Below are positions 25,738-34,453 of a DNA stretch of 64,000 bases, in pieces; positions within the stretch are counted from its first letter, which is position 1, and every line of letters begins with the position of its first letter. This DNA is from Candidatus Binatia bacterium (GTDB lineage Bacteria; Desulfobacterota; Binatia; UBA12015). The notes below the pieces were generated by a model. That model saw only the letters and a list, made by a program, of their open reading frames with translations. It did no database searches and was not told the DNA's origin. The stretch lies in assembly GCA_036563615.1 (NCBI GenBank), contig DATCMB010000019.1, forward strand, positions 62,001 through 126,000, in the 5' to 3' direction. A program made the position numbers and the translations under genes.

Positions 25738-27903
25738 ATGCGTGCGGTAGACGACGCGGGATCGCGCTCGGTCGCGCGGCGGCGCGCCGAGATCGTGCTG
25801 CGCGTGCTGCGCGGCGAGCTCACGACGGCGGAGGCCGCGCGTCGCTACGACGTTTCGGTCCGCGAGATCGAGCGCTGGCAACGTCGCTTCTTGACCGCCG
25901 GCAAGCGCGCGCTCGCGCTCGACCTCGCGCCGCCCGCCGGCCGCGCCGCGCGCACGATCGACCATCTGGCGAGCGAGCCGACGAACGGCGAGGCGCGCAT
26001 CACGCCGGCCGAGCAGTGGCTTCGCCTGCTGCCGGAGCAGCTGCAAGGCATCTCCTGGACGACCGACACCGAGCTGCACGTCACCTCGGTCGTCGGCATG
26101 CGGCGCGCGACGGCGGAGTCGATGGTCGGCCTCTCGCTGTACGAGGTCTTCCAGACCGACGACCCGACGTTTCCGCCGATCGCCAACCACCTGCTCGCGT
26201 TGGAGGGCAAGCCCGGCAGCTACGAGATGACGCTCGCCGGTCGCACCTTCGACTACCGGCTCGAGGCGCTGCGCGACGCCGCGGGACGGATCTGCGGCGT
26301 GATCGGCACCTCGCTCGACGTCACCGATCGCAAGCGCACCGAGGCGGCGCTGCGCGAGCAGAAGGCGCGCTTCCGCTTCCTCCTCGAGCAGATCCCCGCG
26401 ATCCTGTGGACCACCGACAAGGAGCTGCGCATCACGTCCAGCATGGGCGCGGGCCTGAAAGCGCTCGACCTCGCGCCGGACCAGATCAACGGCGTGTCCT
26501 TGATCGACTACATCGGCGCGCGCGGCGACGCGGGGCCGTCGATCGAGGGAGCGCTCGCCGCGCTGCGCGGCGAGACCGGGCTGTACGAAGGACGCTGGAG
26601 CGGCCGCGACTACGAGACGCACTTCCAGCCGCTGCGCGACGCCGACGACGACATCGTCGGCGTCCTCGGGCTGACGATCGACATCACCGAGCGCAAGCAG
26701 GTCGAGCGGGAGCGCGAGGAGCTGCTGGTGCGCGAGCAGGCGGCGCGCGAGCAAGCGGAGGAAGCGAGCCGTCTGAAGGACGAGTTCCTGGCGACGATCT
26801 CGCACGAGCTGCGGACGCCGCTGAACGCGATCCTCGGCTGGGCGCACATCCTGCGCGAGGAGGACGTCGATCCCGAGACGCGTGCGCGCGCGATCGAGAC
26901 CATCGAGCGCAACTCGCGCTCGCAGGCGCGTCTGATCCAGGATCTGCTCGACGTCTCGCACATCGTCACCGGACGCACGCGCCTCGACATCCGTCCGGTG
27001 GCCGACGTGGCGTCGATCATCTCCGCGGCGATCGACTCGCTACGCCCGGCCGCGCTGGCGAAGAACATCAACCTGCACCACGCGTTCGACCCCGACGCGG
27101 GACCGATCCTCGCCGATCCCGAGCGCCTGCAGCAGATCGTGTGGAACCTGGTGTCGAACGGCATCAAGTTCACGCCCAAGGGCGGGCGCGTGCACGTCTG
27201 GCTCGAGCGCGCGGACTCGAAGCTGCAGATCCGCGTCAGCGACAACGGCGAGGGCATTCCGCGCGACTTCATGCCCTACGTCTTCGACCGCTTCCGTCAG
27301 GCGGACGCGTCGTCCGCGCGGCGCCACGGCGGCCTCGGGCTCGGTCTCGCGATCGTGCGTCACCTGGTCGAGCTGCAGGGCGGCGAGGTGCGCGCCGAGA
27401 GCGAAGGCGAGGGCAAGGGCGCGACGTTCACCGTGAGCTTCCCGGTCCTGCCGCTGCGCATCGAGCAGGACGCGTGCGACGCGGAACACAAGGTCGACGG
27501 CGTTCAAACGAAAGTTTCCCTCGACGGCTTGCGCATCATGGCGATCGACGACGAGCCGGACACGCTCGAGATGATCCGTGCGGTGCTCGAGCGCTGCCGC
27601 GCGCAGGTGCGCACGGCGACGTCGGCGCTCGACGGCCTGCAGCAGCTCGCCGAGTGGCGCCCGGACGTGCTGCTCGCCGACATCGGGATGCCGGTGCGCG
27701 ACGGCTACTGGCTGATCCGGCAGGTCCGCCAGCTCGCACCGGAGCGCGGCGGCCGCGTCCCGGCGGTGGCGCTGACGGCGTTCGCGCGCCACGAGGACCG
27801 GTTGCGCACGCTCTCCGCGGGCTTCCAGACGCACGTGGCGAAGCCGGTCGAGCCGGCGGAGCTGGTCGCGGTGATCGCGAGCCTCTGTCAGCTGCGGCGC
27901 TGA
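25738..27903 (+). CDS. Hybrid sensor histidine kinase with N-terminal helix-turn-helix
   Basis: The 721-residue protein opens with a transposase/DUF1153-like helix-turn-helix (about residues 11-60: IVLRVLRGELTTAEAARRY, then VREIERWQRRF). Two PAS domains follow (about 95-205 and 215-325, each ending DVTDRK or DITERK), then HisKA with His356 in SHELRTP, HATPase_c (NLVSNGIKF, DNGEGIP, GLGLGLAIV) and a receiver domain with Asp648 (ADIGMPV). It has no membrane segment, so it is cytoplasmic. The DNA-binding-like domain joined to a kinase is unusual. ATG 25738 was chosen; upstream in-frame sequence shadows the nth gene. Confidence 0.85.
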   Translation: MRAVDDAGSRSVARRRAEIVLRVLRGELTTAEAARRYDVSVREIERWQRRFLTAGKRALALDLAPPAGRAARTIDHLASEPTNGEARITPAEQWLRLLPEQLQGISWTTDTELHVTSVVGMRRATAESMVGLSLYEVFQTDDPTFPPIANHLLALEGKPGSYEMTLAGRTFDYRLEALRDAAGRICGVIGTSLDVTDRKRTEAALREQKARFRFLLEQIPAILWTTDKELRITSSMGAGLKALDLAPDQINGVSLIDYIGARGDAGPSIEGALAALRGETGLYEGRWSGRDYETHFQPLRDADDDIVGVLGLTIDITERKQVEREREELLVREQAAREQAEEASRLKDEFLATISHELRTPLNAILGWAHILREEDVDPETRARAIETIERNSRSQARLIQDLLDVSHIVTGRTRLDIRPVADVASIISAAIDSLRPAALAKNINLHHAFDPDAGPILADPERLQQIVWNLVSNGIKFTPKGGRVHVWLERADSKLQIRVSDNGEGIPRDFMPYVFDRFRQADASSARRHGGLGLGLAIVRHLVELQGGEVRAESEGEGKGATFTVSFPVLPLRIEQDACDAEHKVDGVQTKVSLDGLRIMAIDDEPDTLEMIRAVLERCRAQVRTATSALDGLQQLAEWRPDVLLADIGMPVRDGYWLIRQVRQLAPERGGRVPAVALTAFARHEDRLRTLSAGFQTHVAKPVEPAELVAVIASLCQLRR

Positions 27904-28396
27904 TCCGGCGACGCGCGTTCCGAGGAGCGCTGCGCGGTAGGGCTTAGGTCCGACGACGCGACTCTCGAGAGGTGGGCGCGGCGCGGCTTCGGTGGGGACC
28001 GGACGGTTGCCCGCGCGATCGTCTCGGGCGCGGGGCCGCGCGCGTCGGGCGCGCGGCCGGGGCGCATGCCGAGCACGTGTCGGCGCCCTGCGACGCGCGG
28101 ATCTTGGTGGACGTGCTCGGCGAGAGCGCCCCGTCCGCACGCCCGCCACGCGCTGACAGCGGTGCGACGCTGGGACGACGAGCATCGGTTTCCGGATGAG
28201 CGCGCGCCGTACCTCCGTGTTGGGACGTAAGCGGTCGCCGAGCGCGGGATCGGGGGATTCTAGAAGCACGTGCACCTTCGGCGGCGAGACGCACGAGGCG
28301 CGCGACGTGCTTCATATCCCCCGAGCCCGCGCACGCCGCGCCGCGCCTTCCGGCACCGCCGTCGAGCAGGCGTGCAGCACGACCTGACGCGCAGAC
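27904..28396. other. Intergenic stretch without recognisable gene
   Basis: In these 493 bases, all six frames give only short Arg/Ala/Pro-rich frames without family likeness or ribosome-binding sites. It lies between the convergent ends of the HTH-kinase gene and the membrane-protein gene. I saw no strong hairpin or RNA gene in it. Confidence 0.5.
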
Positions 28397-29125
28397 TCAG
28401 TACGCGAACGTCGCGGGCGCCACCTCCAGCGCCATCCAGAGCAGGACCGCGACGAACGCGTTGCGCAGGCTCGCGAAGGTCGCGTCGGCGAGATTCGATG
28501 CGGCCTGCGCGACGATGCGGTTGTGCAGCACGGCGGCGGCGCGGCGCGCGCGCACGTGGAGCAGCAGCACGCCGGACGCGGTCTCGCCGCGGGCGTTGCG
28601 CGCTTCCTCGAGCGGCTCCGCGAGCGCGTCGAGCTCGACGTGCAGGAAGCGGGCGAGCTGCACGGCGCGCACCGCTCCGAAGAGCGCCGCGAAGGCGTAC
28701 AGCGCGGCGACCAGGAGCCACGGCGACACCGCGAACATCTGCCCGATCGCGGGCAGCATGACGGTGAGCGCGAGGATGCTGATCACCACCGCCGACGTCG
28801 CGAGCGCCCGCTGGGCCTTGGCGGCGACGGCCGCGCAGTGCCCGGCCTCGTGCTCGTAGACCTGATCGATCACCGCGCCGAGCGACGGCGAGCTCTCGAG
28901 CGCCGCCTGCCAGTGCGCGACGTCGGTGTCGCGGAAGCGGGGCGTCGGTGCGGCCATCTCGGGGCGGCGGAGCCGCAGTGCGCGGTTCTCGCGCAGCGCC
29001 TGGGCGAGCGGGAAGACCGCGCCCAGCAGCCGCGCTGCGAGCGTTTCCCCTCCGTCCGAGCTGGCGCCCACCGTCACCTCTCGCCCCACCGTCCTCCGGC
29101 CCGTGCCCACGGTTGCTATCGGCAT
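28397..29125 (-). CDS. Putative membrane protein
   Basis: Not recognised as a known family. The 242-residue product has a polar N-terminal 100 residues, then two strong membrane segments (about 108-130: SAVVISILALTVMLPAIG; and about 137-155: LLVAALYAFAALFGAV) and a weaker one at the C-terminus (AFVAVLLWMALEVA). A helical, Glu/Arg-rich linker with HVELDALAEPLEEAR joins them. The DQVYEHEAGHCAAV stretch before the first membrane helix has an H-E-A-G-H sequence that recalls a zinc HExxH motif, but no other peptidase features follow. It is divergent from the acyl-CoA dehydrogenase operon, and the start codon is not certain. Confidence 0.6.
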   Translation of the reverse strand: MPIATVGTGRRTVGREVTVGASSDGGETLAARLLGAVFPLAQALRENRALRLRRPEMAAPTPRFRDTDVAHWQAALESSPSLGAVIDQVYEHEAGHCAAVAAKAQRALATSAVVISILALTVMLPAIGQMFAVSPWLLVAALYAFAALFGAVRAVQLARFLHVELDALAEPLEEARNARGETASGVLLLHVRARRAAAVLHNRIVAQAASNLADATFASLRNAFVAVLLWMALEVAPATFAY

Positions 29126-29229
29126 CGCGGCGGCAAGCTATAGATCGGGCCCGGCGCCGGCCATGAAAAGCGCGCGTCGGCCGTAGCAGGGGACTTGTTC
29201 CTGCATTGCCAGTGCAGTATCGAGACCGG

Positions 29230-29247
29230 GACCGACCGATCGTTCGG
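29230..29247. promoter_or_regulatory. 18-bp near-perfect palindrome, likely TetR-type operator
   Basis: ACCGACCGATCGTTCGGT matches its own reverse complement at 16 of 18 positions and ends 37 bases before the ATG of the first acyl-CoA dehydrogenase. Size and symmetry resemble operators of TetR-family regulators of fatty-acid or steroid catabolism. A CTGCA/TGCAG inverted repeat lies just upstream (29201-29217). Confidence 0.55.
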
Positions 29248-29284
29248 TTCCGCCCCGGCAATCCCGCCGCCGCAGGAGAATTTC

Positions 29285-30400
29285 ATGATCTCATTCGAGC
29301 CCACCGAGGAGCAGGTCCTCGTGCGCGACACCGCGCGCCAGTTCGCGGCCGAAGTGCTGCGCGTCCGTGCCCGCGACGCCGACGAGACCAGCTCCGCCCC
29401 GGCCGACGTCCTGAGCGCCGCCTGGGAGCTCGGCCTGATCGCGAGCCAGATCCCCGAGTCCTGCGGCGGCGGCGGCGCGCCGCGCTCGCCGACGACCTTC
29501 GCGCTGCTCCTCGAGGAGCTCGGCGCAGGCGACGCCGGCCTCGCGCTCGCGGCCTTCGCGCCCGCGCTGTTCGCGATGACCATCGTCGAGCAGGGCAGCG
29601 TCAAGCAACAGCAGCGCTTCCTGCCGCAGTTCTGCGGGCGCGACTTCCACGTCGCCTCGGTCGCGCTCGTCGAGCCGCGGCCCGCCTTCGACCCGCTCGC
29701 CCTCGACACCGTCGCCGAGGCGCGCGGCGAGGGCTTCGTGCTGCGCGGCCGCAAGAGCTTCGTGCCGTTCGCCGCGAGCGCGAGCCACTTCCTGGTCATC
29801 GCGCGCGAGTCCGACGCGCAGCGCGGCGGCCTCGCCGGCGTCTCTGCGTTCGTCGTGCCGCGTGACGCGTCTGGTTTGACGGTGACCGACACCGAGCCGA
29901 CGCTCGGGCTGCGCGCCGTGCCGTTCGCCGGCCTCGAGCTCGACGGCGTCGAGGTCCCGCCCGAGGACCGCATCGGCGGCACGCGCGGCTTCGACTACGC
30001 GCGGCTCCTCGCGACGTCGCGCGTGGGACTCGCCGCGACGCTCGTCGGCCTGTCGCGCGCGGTCATGGAGTACGCGATCCCCTACGCCAAGGAGCGCGTC
30101 GCGTTCGGCGAGCCGATCGCGCGCAAGCAGGCGATCGCGTTCATGCTCGCCGACATGGCGATCGAGACCGACGCGATGCGCTGGATGGTGTGGAAGGCCG
30201 CGAGCGAGCTCGAGCAGGGCAAGGACGCGACGCGGTCGGCGCACCTCGCGCGCAGCTACGTCGCCGAGCAGGCGATGAAGATCGCGGACAACGGCGTCCA
30301 GGTGCTCGGCGGACACGGCTTCATCCGCGAGCATCCCGTCGAGATGTGGTACCGCCACGCGCGCACGATCGGCGTTCTCGAAGGCGCCGCCACGGTCTGA
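29285..30400 (+). CDS. Acyl-CoA dehydrogenase (first of tandem pair)
   Basis: The 371-residue protein has the acyl-CoA dehydrogenase layout: N-terminal helical domain (FEPTEEQVLVRDTARQF), beta domain with SFVPFAASASHFLVIA, and C-terminal domain (KERVAFGEPIARKQAIAFMLADM, GVQVLGGHGFIREHPVEMWYR). It stops at HARTIGVLEGAATV, directly after the Glu-Gly that normally holds the catalytic base, about 15 residues earlier than typical members. ATG 29285 was chosen (CAGGAG upstream); the ORF extends upstream into the promoter. It is followed after 15 bases by a second dehydrogenase, so the two may work together. Confidence 0.9.
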   Translation: MISFEPTEEQVLVRDTARQFAAEVLRVRARDADETSSAPADVLSAAWELGLIASQIPESCGGGGAPRSPTTFALLLEELGAGDAGLALAAFAPALFAMTIVEQGSVKQQQRFLPQFCGRDFHVASVALVEPRPAFDPLALDTVAEARGEGFVLRGRKSFVPFAASASHFLVIARESDAQRGGLAGVSAFVVPRDASGLTVTDTEPTLGLRAVPFAGLELDGVEVPPEDRIGGTRGFDYARLLATSRVGLAATLVGLSRAVMEYAIPYAKERVAFGEPIARKQAIAFMLADMAIETDAMRWMVWKAASELEQGKDATRSAHLARSYVAEQAMKIADNGVQVLGGHGFIREHPVEMWYRHARTIGVLEGAATV

Positions 30401-30415
30401 GCAGGAGACGCAGCC

Positions 30416-31588
30416 ATGATCGATTTCTCTCTCTCCGAGAACGACCAGAAGGTTCTCGCGGCCGTACGCGAGGAGGCGCTGATCGCGCGCAAGTACGCGC
30501 GCTACTACGACGAGCACGAGGACGAGTTTCCGCCCGACCAGCTTCCCGAGGCGAAGGACCATCCGGGCTTCTACTCGCTGCTCGGCGGCCGCGACCTCGA
30601 CGACAGCGGCATGAACGTCCTCAGCATGCTGATCACCGCGGGGCAGACCTGGGGTGACTACTCGGTGCGCCTGCGCCGTCCGTCGGGCGGGCTCGGCAAC
30701 GCCGCGCTGCGCGCCGCCGGCACGCCGGAGCAGCAGCAGAAGTGGGGCCACCTGACGCTCGCGATGGCGATCACCGAGCCCGGCTGCGGCTCCGATCCGT
30801 CGCGCGTCAAGACCACCGCCACCAAGGACGGCGATTACTGGGTGCTGAACGGCGAGAAGATCTTCGTCACCACGGGCTGCCGCGCGGACGGCGTGGTCGC
30901 GTGGGCGACGATCGATCCGTCGGCCGGACGCGCCGGCATCAAGTCGTTCCTCGTCGAGAAGGGCACGCCGGGCTTCATCGTCGTGCGCAAGGAGAAGAAG
31001 CTCGGCATCCGCGCCGACGACACCGCGGCCTACGTCTTCGACAACTGCCGCATCCCGCGCGAGAACCTGCTCGGCGGCGACGAGAGCATCCCGAAGGGCG
31101 GCTCGGGCGGCTTCCGCGGCGTCATGAAGACCTTCAACATGACGCGCCCGTCGGTCGCGGCGATCGGCCTCGGCATCTCGCAGGCCGCGCTCGACTTCAC
31201 GCGCGACGAGCTCGCCAAGGCGGGCGTCGAGGTGCGCTACGGCGGCGGCATCGCGTCGCAGAACGCGCTCGCGCAGAAGTTCCTCGAGCTCGAGGCGATG
31301 CAGGAAGCGGCGATGCTGACCGTGCTGCGCGCCGCGTGGCTCGCGGACCGCGGTGAGCCGAACAACCTCGAGTCCTCGATCTGCAAGGCGAAGGCGGGCT
31401 CGGCGGTGCGCAAGATCACGCAGGGCTGCATCGAGATCCTGGGTCCGCTCGGCGTGTCGCGCGAGCACCTGCTCGAGAAGTGGTTCCGCGACGTGCGCAT
31501 CACCGACATCTACGAGGGCACGGGTCAGATCCAGCAGCTGATCATCGCGCGCACGATTCTCGGCTACTCGCGCGACGAGCTGCGCTGA
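30416..31588 (+). CDS. Acyl-CoA dehydrogenase (second of tandem pair)
   Basis: The 390-residue protein is a full-length acyl-CoA dehydrogenase: FSLSENDQKVLAAVREEAL N-terminus, the ITEPGCGSDPSRVKTTATKDGDYWVLNGEKIFVTTG middle-domain signature, and DIYEGTGQIQQLIIART at the C-terminus with the expected catalytic Glu. It uses FAD and would pass electrons to ETF. GCAGGAGAC lies just before the ATG. Tandem unequal dehydrogenases like this pair occur as heteromers in steroid and fatty-acid catabolism of actinobacteria; here that is only an analogy. Confidence 0.92.
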   Translation: MIDFSLSENDQKVLAAVREEALIARKYARYYDEHEDEFPPDQLPEAKDHPGFYSLLGGRDLDDSGMNVLSMLITAGQTWGDYSVRLRRPSGGLGNAALRAAGTPEQQQKWGHLTLAMAITEPGCGSDPSRVKTTATKDGDYWVLNGEKIFVTTGCRADGVVAWATIDPSAGRAGIKSFLVEKGTPGFIVVRKEKKLGIRADDTAAYVFDNCRIPRENLLGGDESIPKGGSGGFRGVMKTFNMTRPSVAAIGLGISQAALDFTRDELAKAGVEVRYGGGIASQNALAQKFLELEAMQEAAMLTVLRAAWLADRGEPNNLESSICKAKAGSAVRKITQGCIEILGPLGVSREHLLEKWFRDVRITDIYEGTGQIQQLIIARTILGYSRDELR

Positions 31589-31896
31589 GACGCTGCGCTG
31601 ACGGGGCGGACGCGGGCCGCGCGTGCGCGTGGTCCGCGCCGTCCCGCAGCGTCGCCGCTCTCCAGAGCGTCACTCGCTTCCGCGCATCGTGCGCTGCGCA
31701 GCGTCGCGTGCTGCGCAGTGTCGCGCGTTGCACGGCGTCGCCCGTGAAATTGCGCAAAGGGGCTTCCTTCGCTTTGCGCACGCGACTATCTTCCGCGCGT
31801 CCGCGGCAGGCAGAGGACTGACCAAGCAGCACCTGGCTCATCCTCTCGACTCCACGTCGTCCCACCCCTCGCTGCTGCGCTCGTTGCTCGAGCTCG
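31589..31896. other. Intergenic region with repetitive GC boxes
   Basis: No gene is convincing in these 308 bases. Around 31670-31735 the words TGCGCAG and TCGCG recur several times in imperfect tandem. The inverted repeat at 31751 follows, then the leader of the beta-helix protein gene. Confidence 0.5.
31751..31780. promoter_or_regulatory. 9-bp inverted repeat before the beta-helix gene
   Basis: TGCGCAAAG and CTTTGCGCA are perfectly complementary with a 12-base spacer. The element lies about 160 bases after the dehydrogenase stop and 117 before the ATG at 31897, so it can be a terminator hairpin of the former or an operator of the latter. Confidence 0.4.
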
Positions 31897-34386
31897 ATGC
31901 AAACGGTGCGAGCAGAGGACCCGCGCCTCGTGCGGGGTCGCCTTTGGCGTCGTCCGCGGCAGCAGTGCCTCGTGGCGCTGCTGGTGGCGGCGCTGGGTTG
32001 CTTTGTCACGCCGCGTGCGGCGCTGGCGCTCGGTCTGACCTTCCACGTCGACGCGACCGTCGGTGACGACGCGCGCACGCCGCTCGAGGCACAGAACCCG
32101 GCGACGCCCTGGAAGACGATCGGCAAGAGCCTGCTGCACGCGGAAGGCGGCGACACGGTGCTGGTCGCGCCGGGGACCTACCGCGAGCGCGTCGAATCGA
32201 GGCGCGACGGGTGGAGCCTGAGCCAGCCGATCCTTCTTCGGTCCGCGGTCCCGGGCCGCGCGGTGCTGCGGCCGCCGAAGCGCGGCAACGCGTTTCTCGT
32301 CGCGCACGACTTCGTCTCCCTCGACGGCTTCACGATCCGGCGCGCGGTGCAGGGCGTGAAGGTCGGACCGCACGTGACGCGCGGCGGGCCGGTCACGGGC
32401 GTCGTCGTGCGCAACCTCGTCATCCGGGCGAGTCGCAGCAACGGCATCCAGGTGGTCGCGGGCGACGGCGTCCAGATCGCGTTCAACGACGTCGCGGGCA
32501 GCGGCGCGAACGGGATCAGCTACTCCGGCGACGCGAGCCTGATCCACGACAACGTCGTCAAGAACAGCACGCAGTTCGGCATCTACGTGAAGGACGGCGT
32601 CGACCATCAGGTGTTCGACAACGTCGCGACCGGCAACGGCAGCGGTCCCGACGACGACGTCAAGCTCGTCGGAGCGACGATCCCGCCACCGCCGCAGACC
32701 TATCGCGTCGACTGCGTCGCCGGCGACGACGCGCGGACGCCGAGCGAGGCGAAGCAGGCGGCGACGCCGTGGAAGACGATCACGCGCGCGCTCGCGCACG
32801 CGCAGCCCGGCAGCACCGTGCTGGTCGAGCCCGGCAAGTGCACCGAGAGCGTCGAGACGCGCCGTGACGGCCTGCCGGGCGCGCCGATCGTGCTGCGCTC
32901 GCGCGTCGCCGGCAAGGCGGTGCTGCGTCCGCCCGCCGGCACCGTCGGCTTCCTCGTCGGTCACCACCATCACGTCGTCGACGGCTTCAAGATCAAAAAG
33001 GCGGTGCAGGGGATCCGGCTCGGGCCGCACGAGGTCGGCGACGGTGTGGTGACCGGGCTCGTGGCGCGCAGGAACACCGTCGTCCGCAGCCGCAGCAACG
33101 GCATCATCGTGAGCAACGGCGACGACGTCGAGATCGCGCGCAACAAGGTGCGCGGCAGCGGCGCGAACGGCATCAGCTACTCCGGCAACGCGAGCTCGAT
33201 CCACGACAACGTCGTGCACGGCAACGCGCAGTTCGGGATCTACGTGCGGGACGGCACGGGTCACCGCGTCTGGGACAACGACGCCTTCGCGAACGGCACC
33301 GGCCCCGACGACGACGTCAAGATCCTCGGCACGATGGGGCCGATCCCGGCGCAGACCTACTACGTCGACTGCATGAACGGCGACGACGGCCGCACGGCGA
33401 CGCAGGCGAAGAACCGCGCGACGCCGTGGCGAACGATCCGCAAGGCGCTCACCTTCACCGATCCGGACGACACGGTGCAGGTGCTGCCCGGCGTTTGCAC
33501 GGAAGGCGAGATCGAGACGCGGCGCGACGGCACGGCGAAGGCGCCGATCAAGATCCGCGCGGAGACGCGGCGCACGGTGATCGTCGCGCCGCCGTCGGGC
33601 AACGGCTTCCTGATCGGGCACGACCACCACACGATCAACGGCTTCGTCGTCGCCGGAGCATCGCTGAACGGCATCCAGGTCGGGCCGCACGACGTCGGCG
33701 GCGGCGCCGTGACGGGCGTCACGGTGGTCGACTGCGAGGTGCTGAACAGCGCCGTCACCGGCGTCAAGTTCTCGCGCGCGGTGAAGGGGACGATCCGGCA
33801 CAGCGTCGTGCGCGGCAACGGCAGCCACGGCATCTCGTACGCAGGACGCGACGGGAGCATCGTCAACAACCTGGTGTACGGCAACGGCTGCGCGGGCTGC
33901 GGCGACTACGGGATCAGCATCCTCGCGATCTCGGGCTTCTCGAACGCCGGCCACCGCGTCGTCAACAATACGATCTTCGGCAACGTGAGCGGCGGGCTCA
34001 GGCTCGGCGACGACGGCTCTGGCGCGGTGTTCGGCACCGCGCTCAACAACGTCGTGGTCGCGAACCCGGTCGGCGTGAAGGAGCAGGGCAGCGGCAGCTT
34101 CGTGCTCGACTTCAACGACGTCTTCGGAAACGGCGTCGCGAACTACCAGCTCGTCGGCTCGACGATCGGCCCGGGCTCGATGTCGGTGTATCCCGAGTTC
34201 GTCGACCCGATGCGCAACGACTTCCGCCTGAGCAGCACCAGCGCCGGGCAGACGGTGGACAGCCCGTGCATCGACGCCGGGGCCACGACCGCCGCCGAGC
34301 TCGGCCTCGGCGGACGCAGCACGCTCACCAGCGGCGCGCCCGACGTCGGCCTGGTCGACCTCGGCTACCACGGCCCCGCCGGCTGA
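31897..34386 (+). CDS. Secreted right-handed beta-helix protein with three tandem units
   Basis: The 829-residue protein has a signal peptide (CLVALLVAALGCFVTPRAALA) and three consecutive units that begin T48, T268 and T487 with (Y/F)xVD...GDD(A/G)RT. Each carries ATPWKTI or similar, a VEP/VAPG strand, and then parallel beta-helix turns (SNGIxV, GANGISYSG, QFGIYVKDG). Such pectate-lyase-like folds act on polysaccharides or serve as adhesins. The third unit continues into a longer helix and ends with a DSPCIDAG...GYHGP cap. No catalytic site is evident. The ATG at 31897 is the only start giving a signal peptide after a basic region. Confidence 0.85.
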   Translation: MQTVRAEDPRLVRGRLWRRPRQQCLVALLVAALGCFVTPRAALALGLTFHVDATVGDDARTPLEAQNPATPWKTIGKSLLHAEGGDTVLVAPGTYRERVESRRDGWSLSQPILLRSAVPGRAVLRPPKRGNAFLVAHDFVSLDGFTIRRAVQGVKVGPHVTRGGPVTGVVVRNLVIRASRSNGIQVVAGDGVQIAFNDVAGSGANGISYSGDASLIHDNVVKNSTQFGIYVKDGVDHQVFDNVATGNGSGPDDDVKLVGATIPPPPQTYRVDCVAGDDARTPSEAKQAATPWKTITRALAHAQPGSTVLVEPGKCTESVETRRDGLPGAPIVLRSRVAGKAVLRPPAGTVGFLVGHHHHVVDGFKIKKAVQGIRLGPHEVGDGVVTGLVARRNTVVRSRSNGIIVSNGDDVEIARNKVRGSGANGISYSGNASSIHDNVVHGNAQFGIYVRDGTGHRVWDNDAFANGTGPDDDVKILGTMGPIPAQTYYVDCMNGDDGRTATQAKNRATPWRTIRKALTFTDPDDTVQVLPGVCTEGEIETRRDGTAKAPIKIRAETRRTVIVAPPSGNGFLIGHDHHTINGFVVAGASLNGIQVGPHDVGGGAVTGVTVVDCEVLNSAVTGVKFSRAVKGTIRHSVVRGNGSHGISYAGRDGSIVNNLVYGNGCAGCGDYGISILAISGFSNAGHRVVNNTIFGNVSGGLRLGDDGSGAVFGTALNNVVVANPVGVKEQGSGSFVLDFNDVFGNGVANYQLVGSTIGPGSMSVYPEFVDPMRNDFRLSSTSAGQTVDSPCIDAGATTAAELGLGGRSTLTSGAPDVGLVDLGYHGPAG
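32038..33960 (+). repeat. Three tandem about 660-bp coding repeats within the beta-helix gene
   Basis: Copy 1 begins at 32038, copy 2 at 32698 and copy 3 at 33355, periods of 660 and 657 bases. Copies 1 and 2 are the most alike (GDDARTP, ATPWKTI, SGANGISYSG and GPDDDVK are shared); copy 3 is more diverged and extended. Confidence 0.75.
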
Positions 34387-34453
34387 GGACGCTGCAGCGC
34401 GCGCCGGCGGCGCCTGGGCTCATCTCGAGCGCGCTGGTATCCGGTGAGAACCG

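Noticed and set aside
25790..25920. Possible insertion-sequence remnant
   Set aside because: The helix-turn-helix resembles a transposase, but it is in frame with the kinase and there is no DDE domain or terminal repeat.
27904..28396. Small genes or RNA gene in the gap
   Set aside because: Short frames have no ribosome-binding site or family likeness and no tRNA-like arms were seen.
28835..28870. HEAGH as a zinc-protease site in the membrane protein
   Set aside because: No third ligand or protease fold is visible; the segment is better read as a loop before the membrane helix.
31786..34371. An 861-residue minus-strand open frame
   Set aside because: Antisense to the beta-helix gene; Asp/Val/Arg/His-rich repeats merely mirror the sense repeats.
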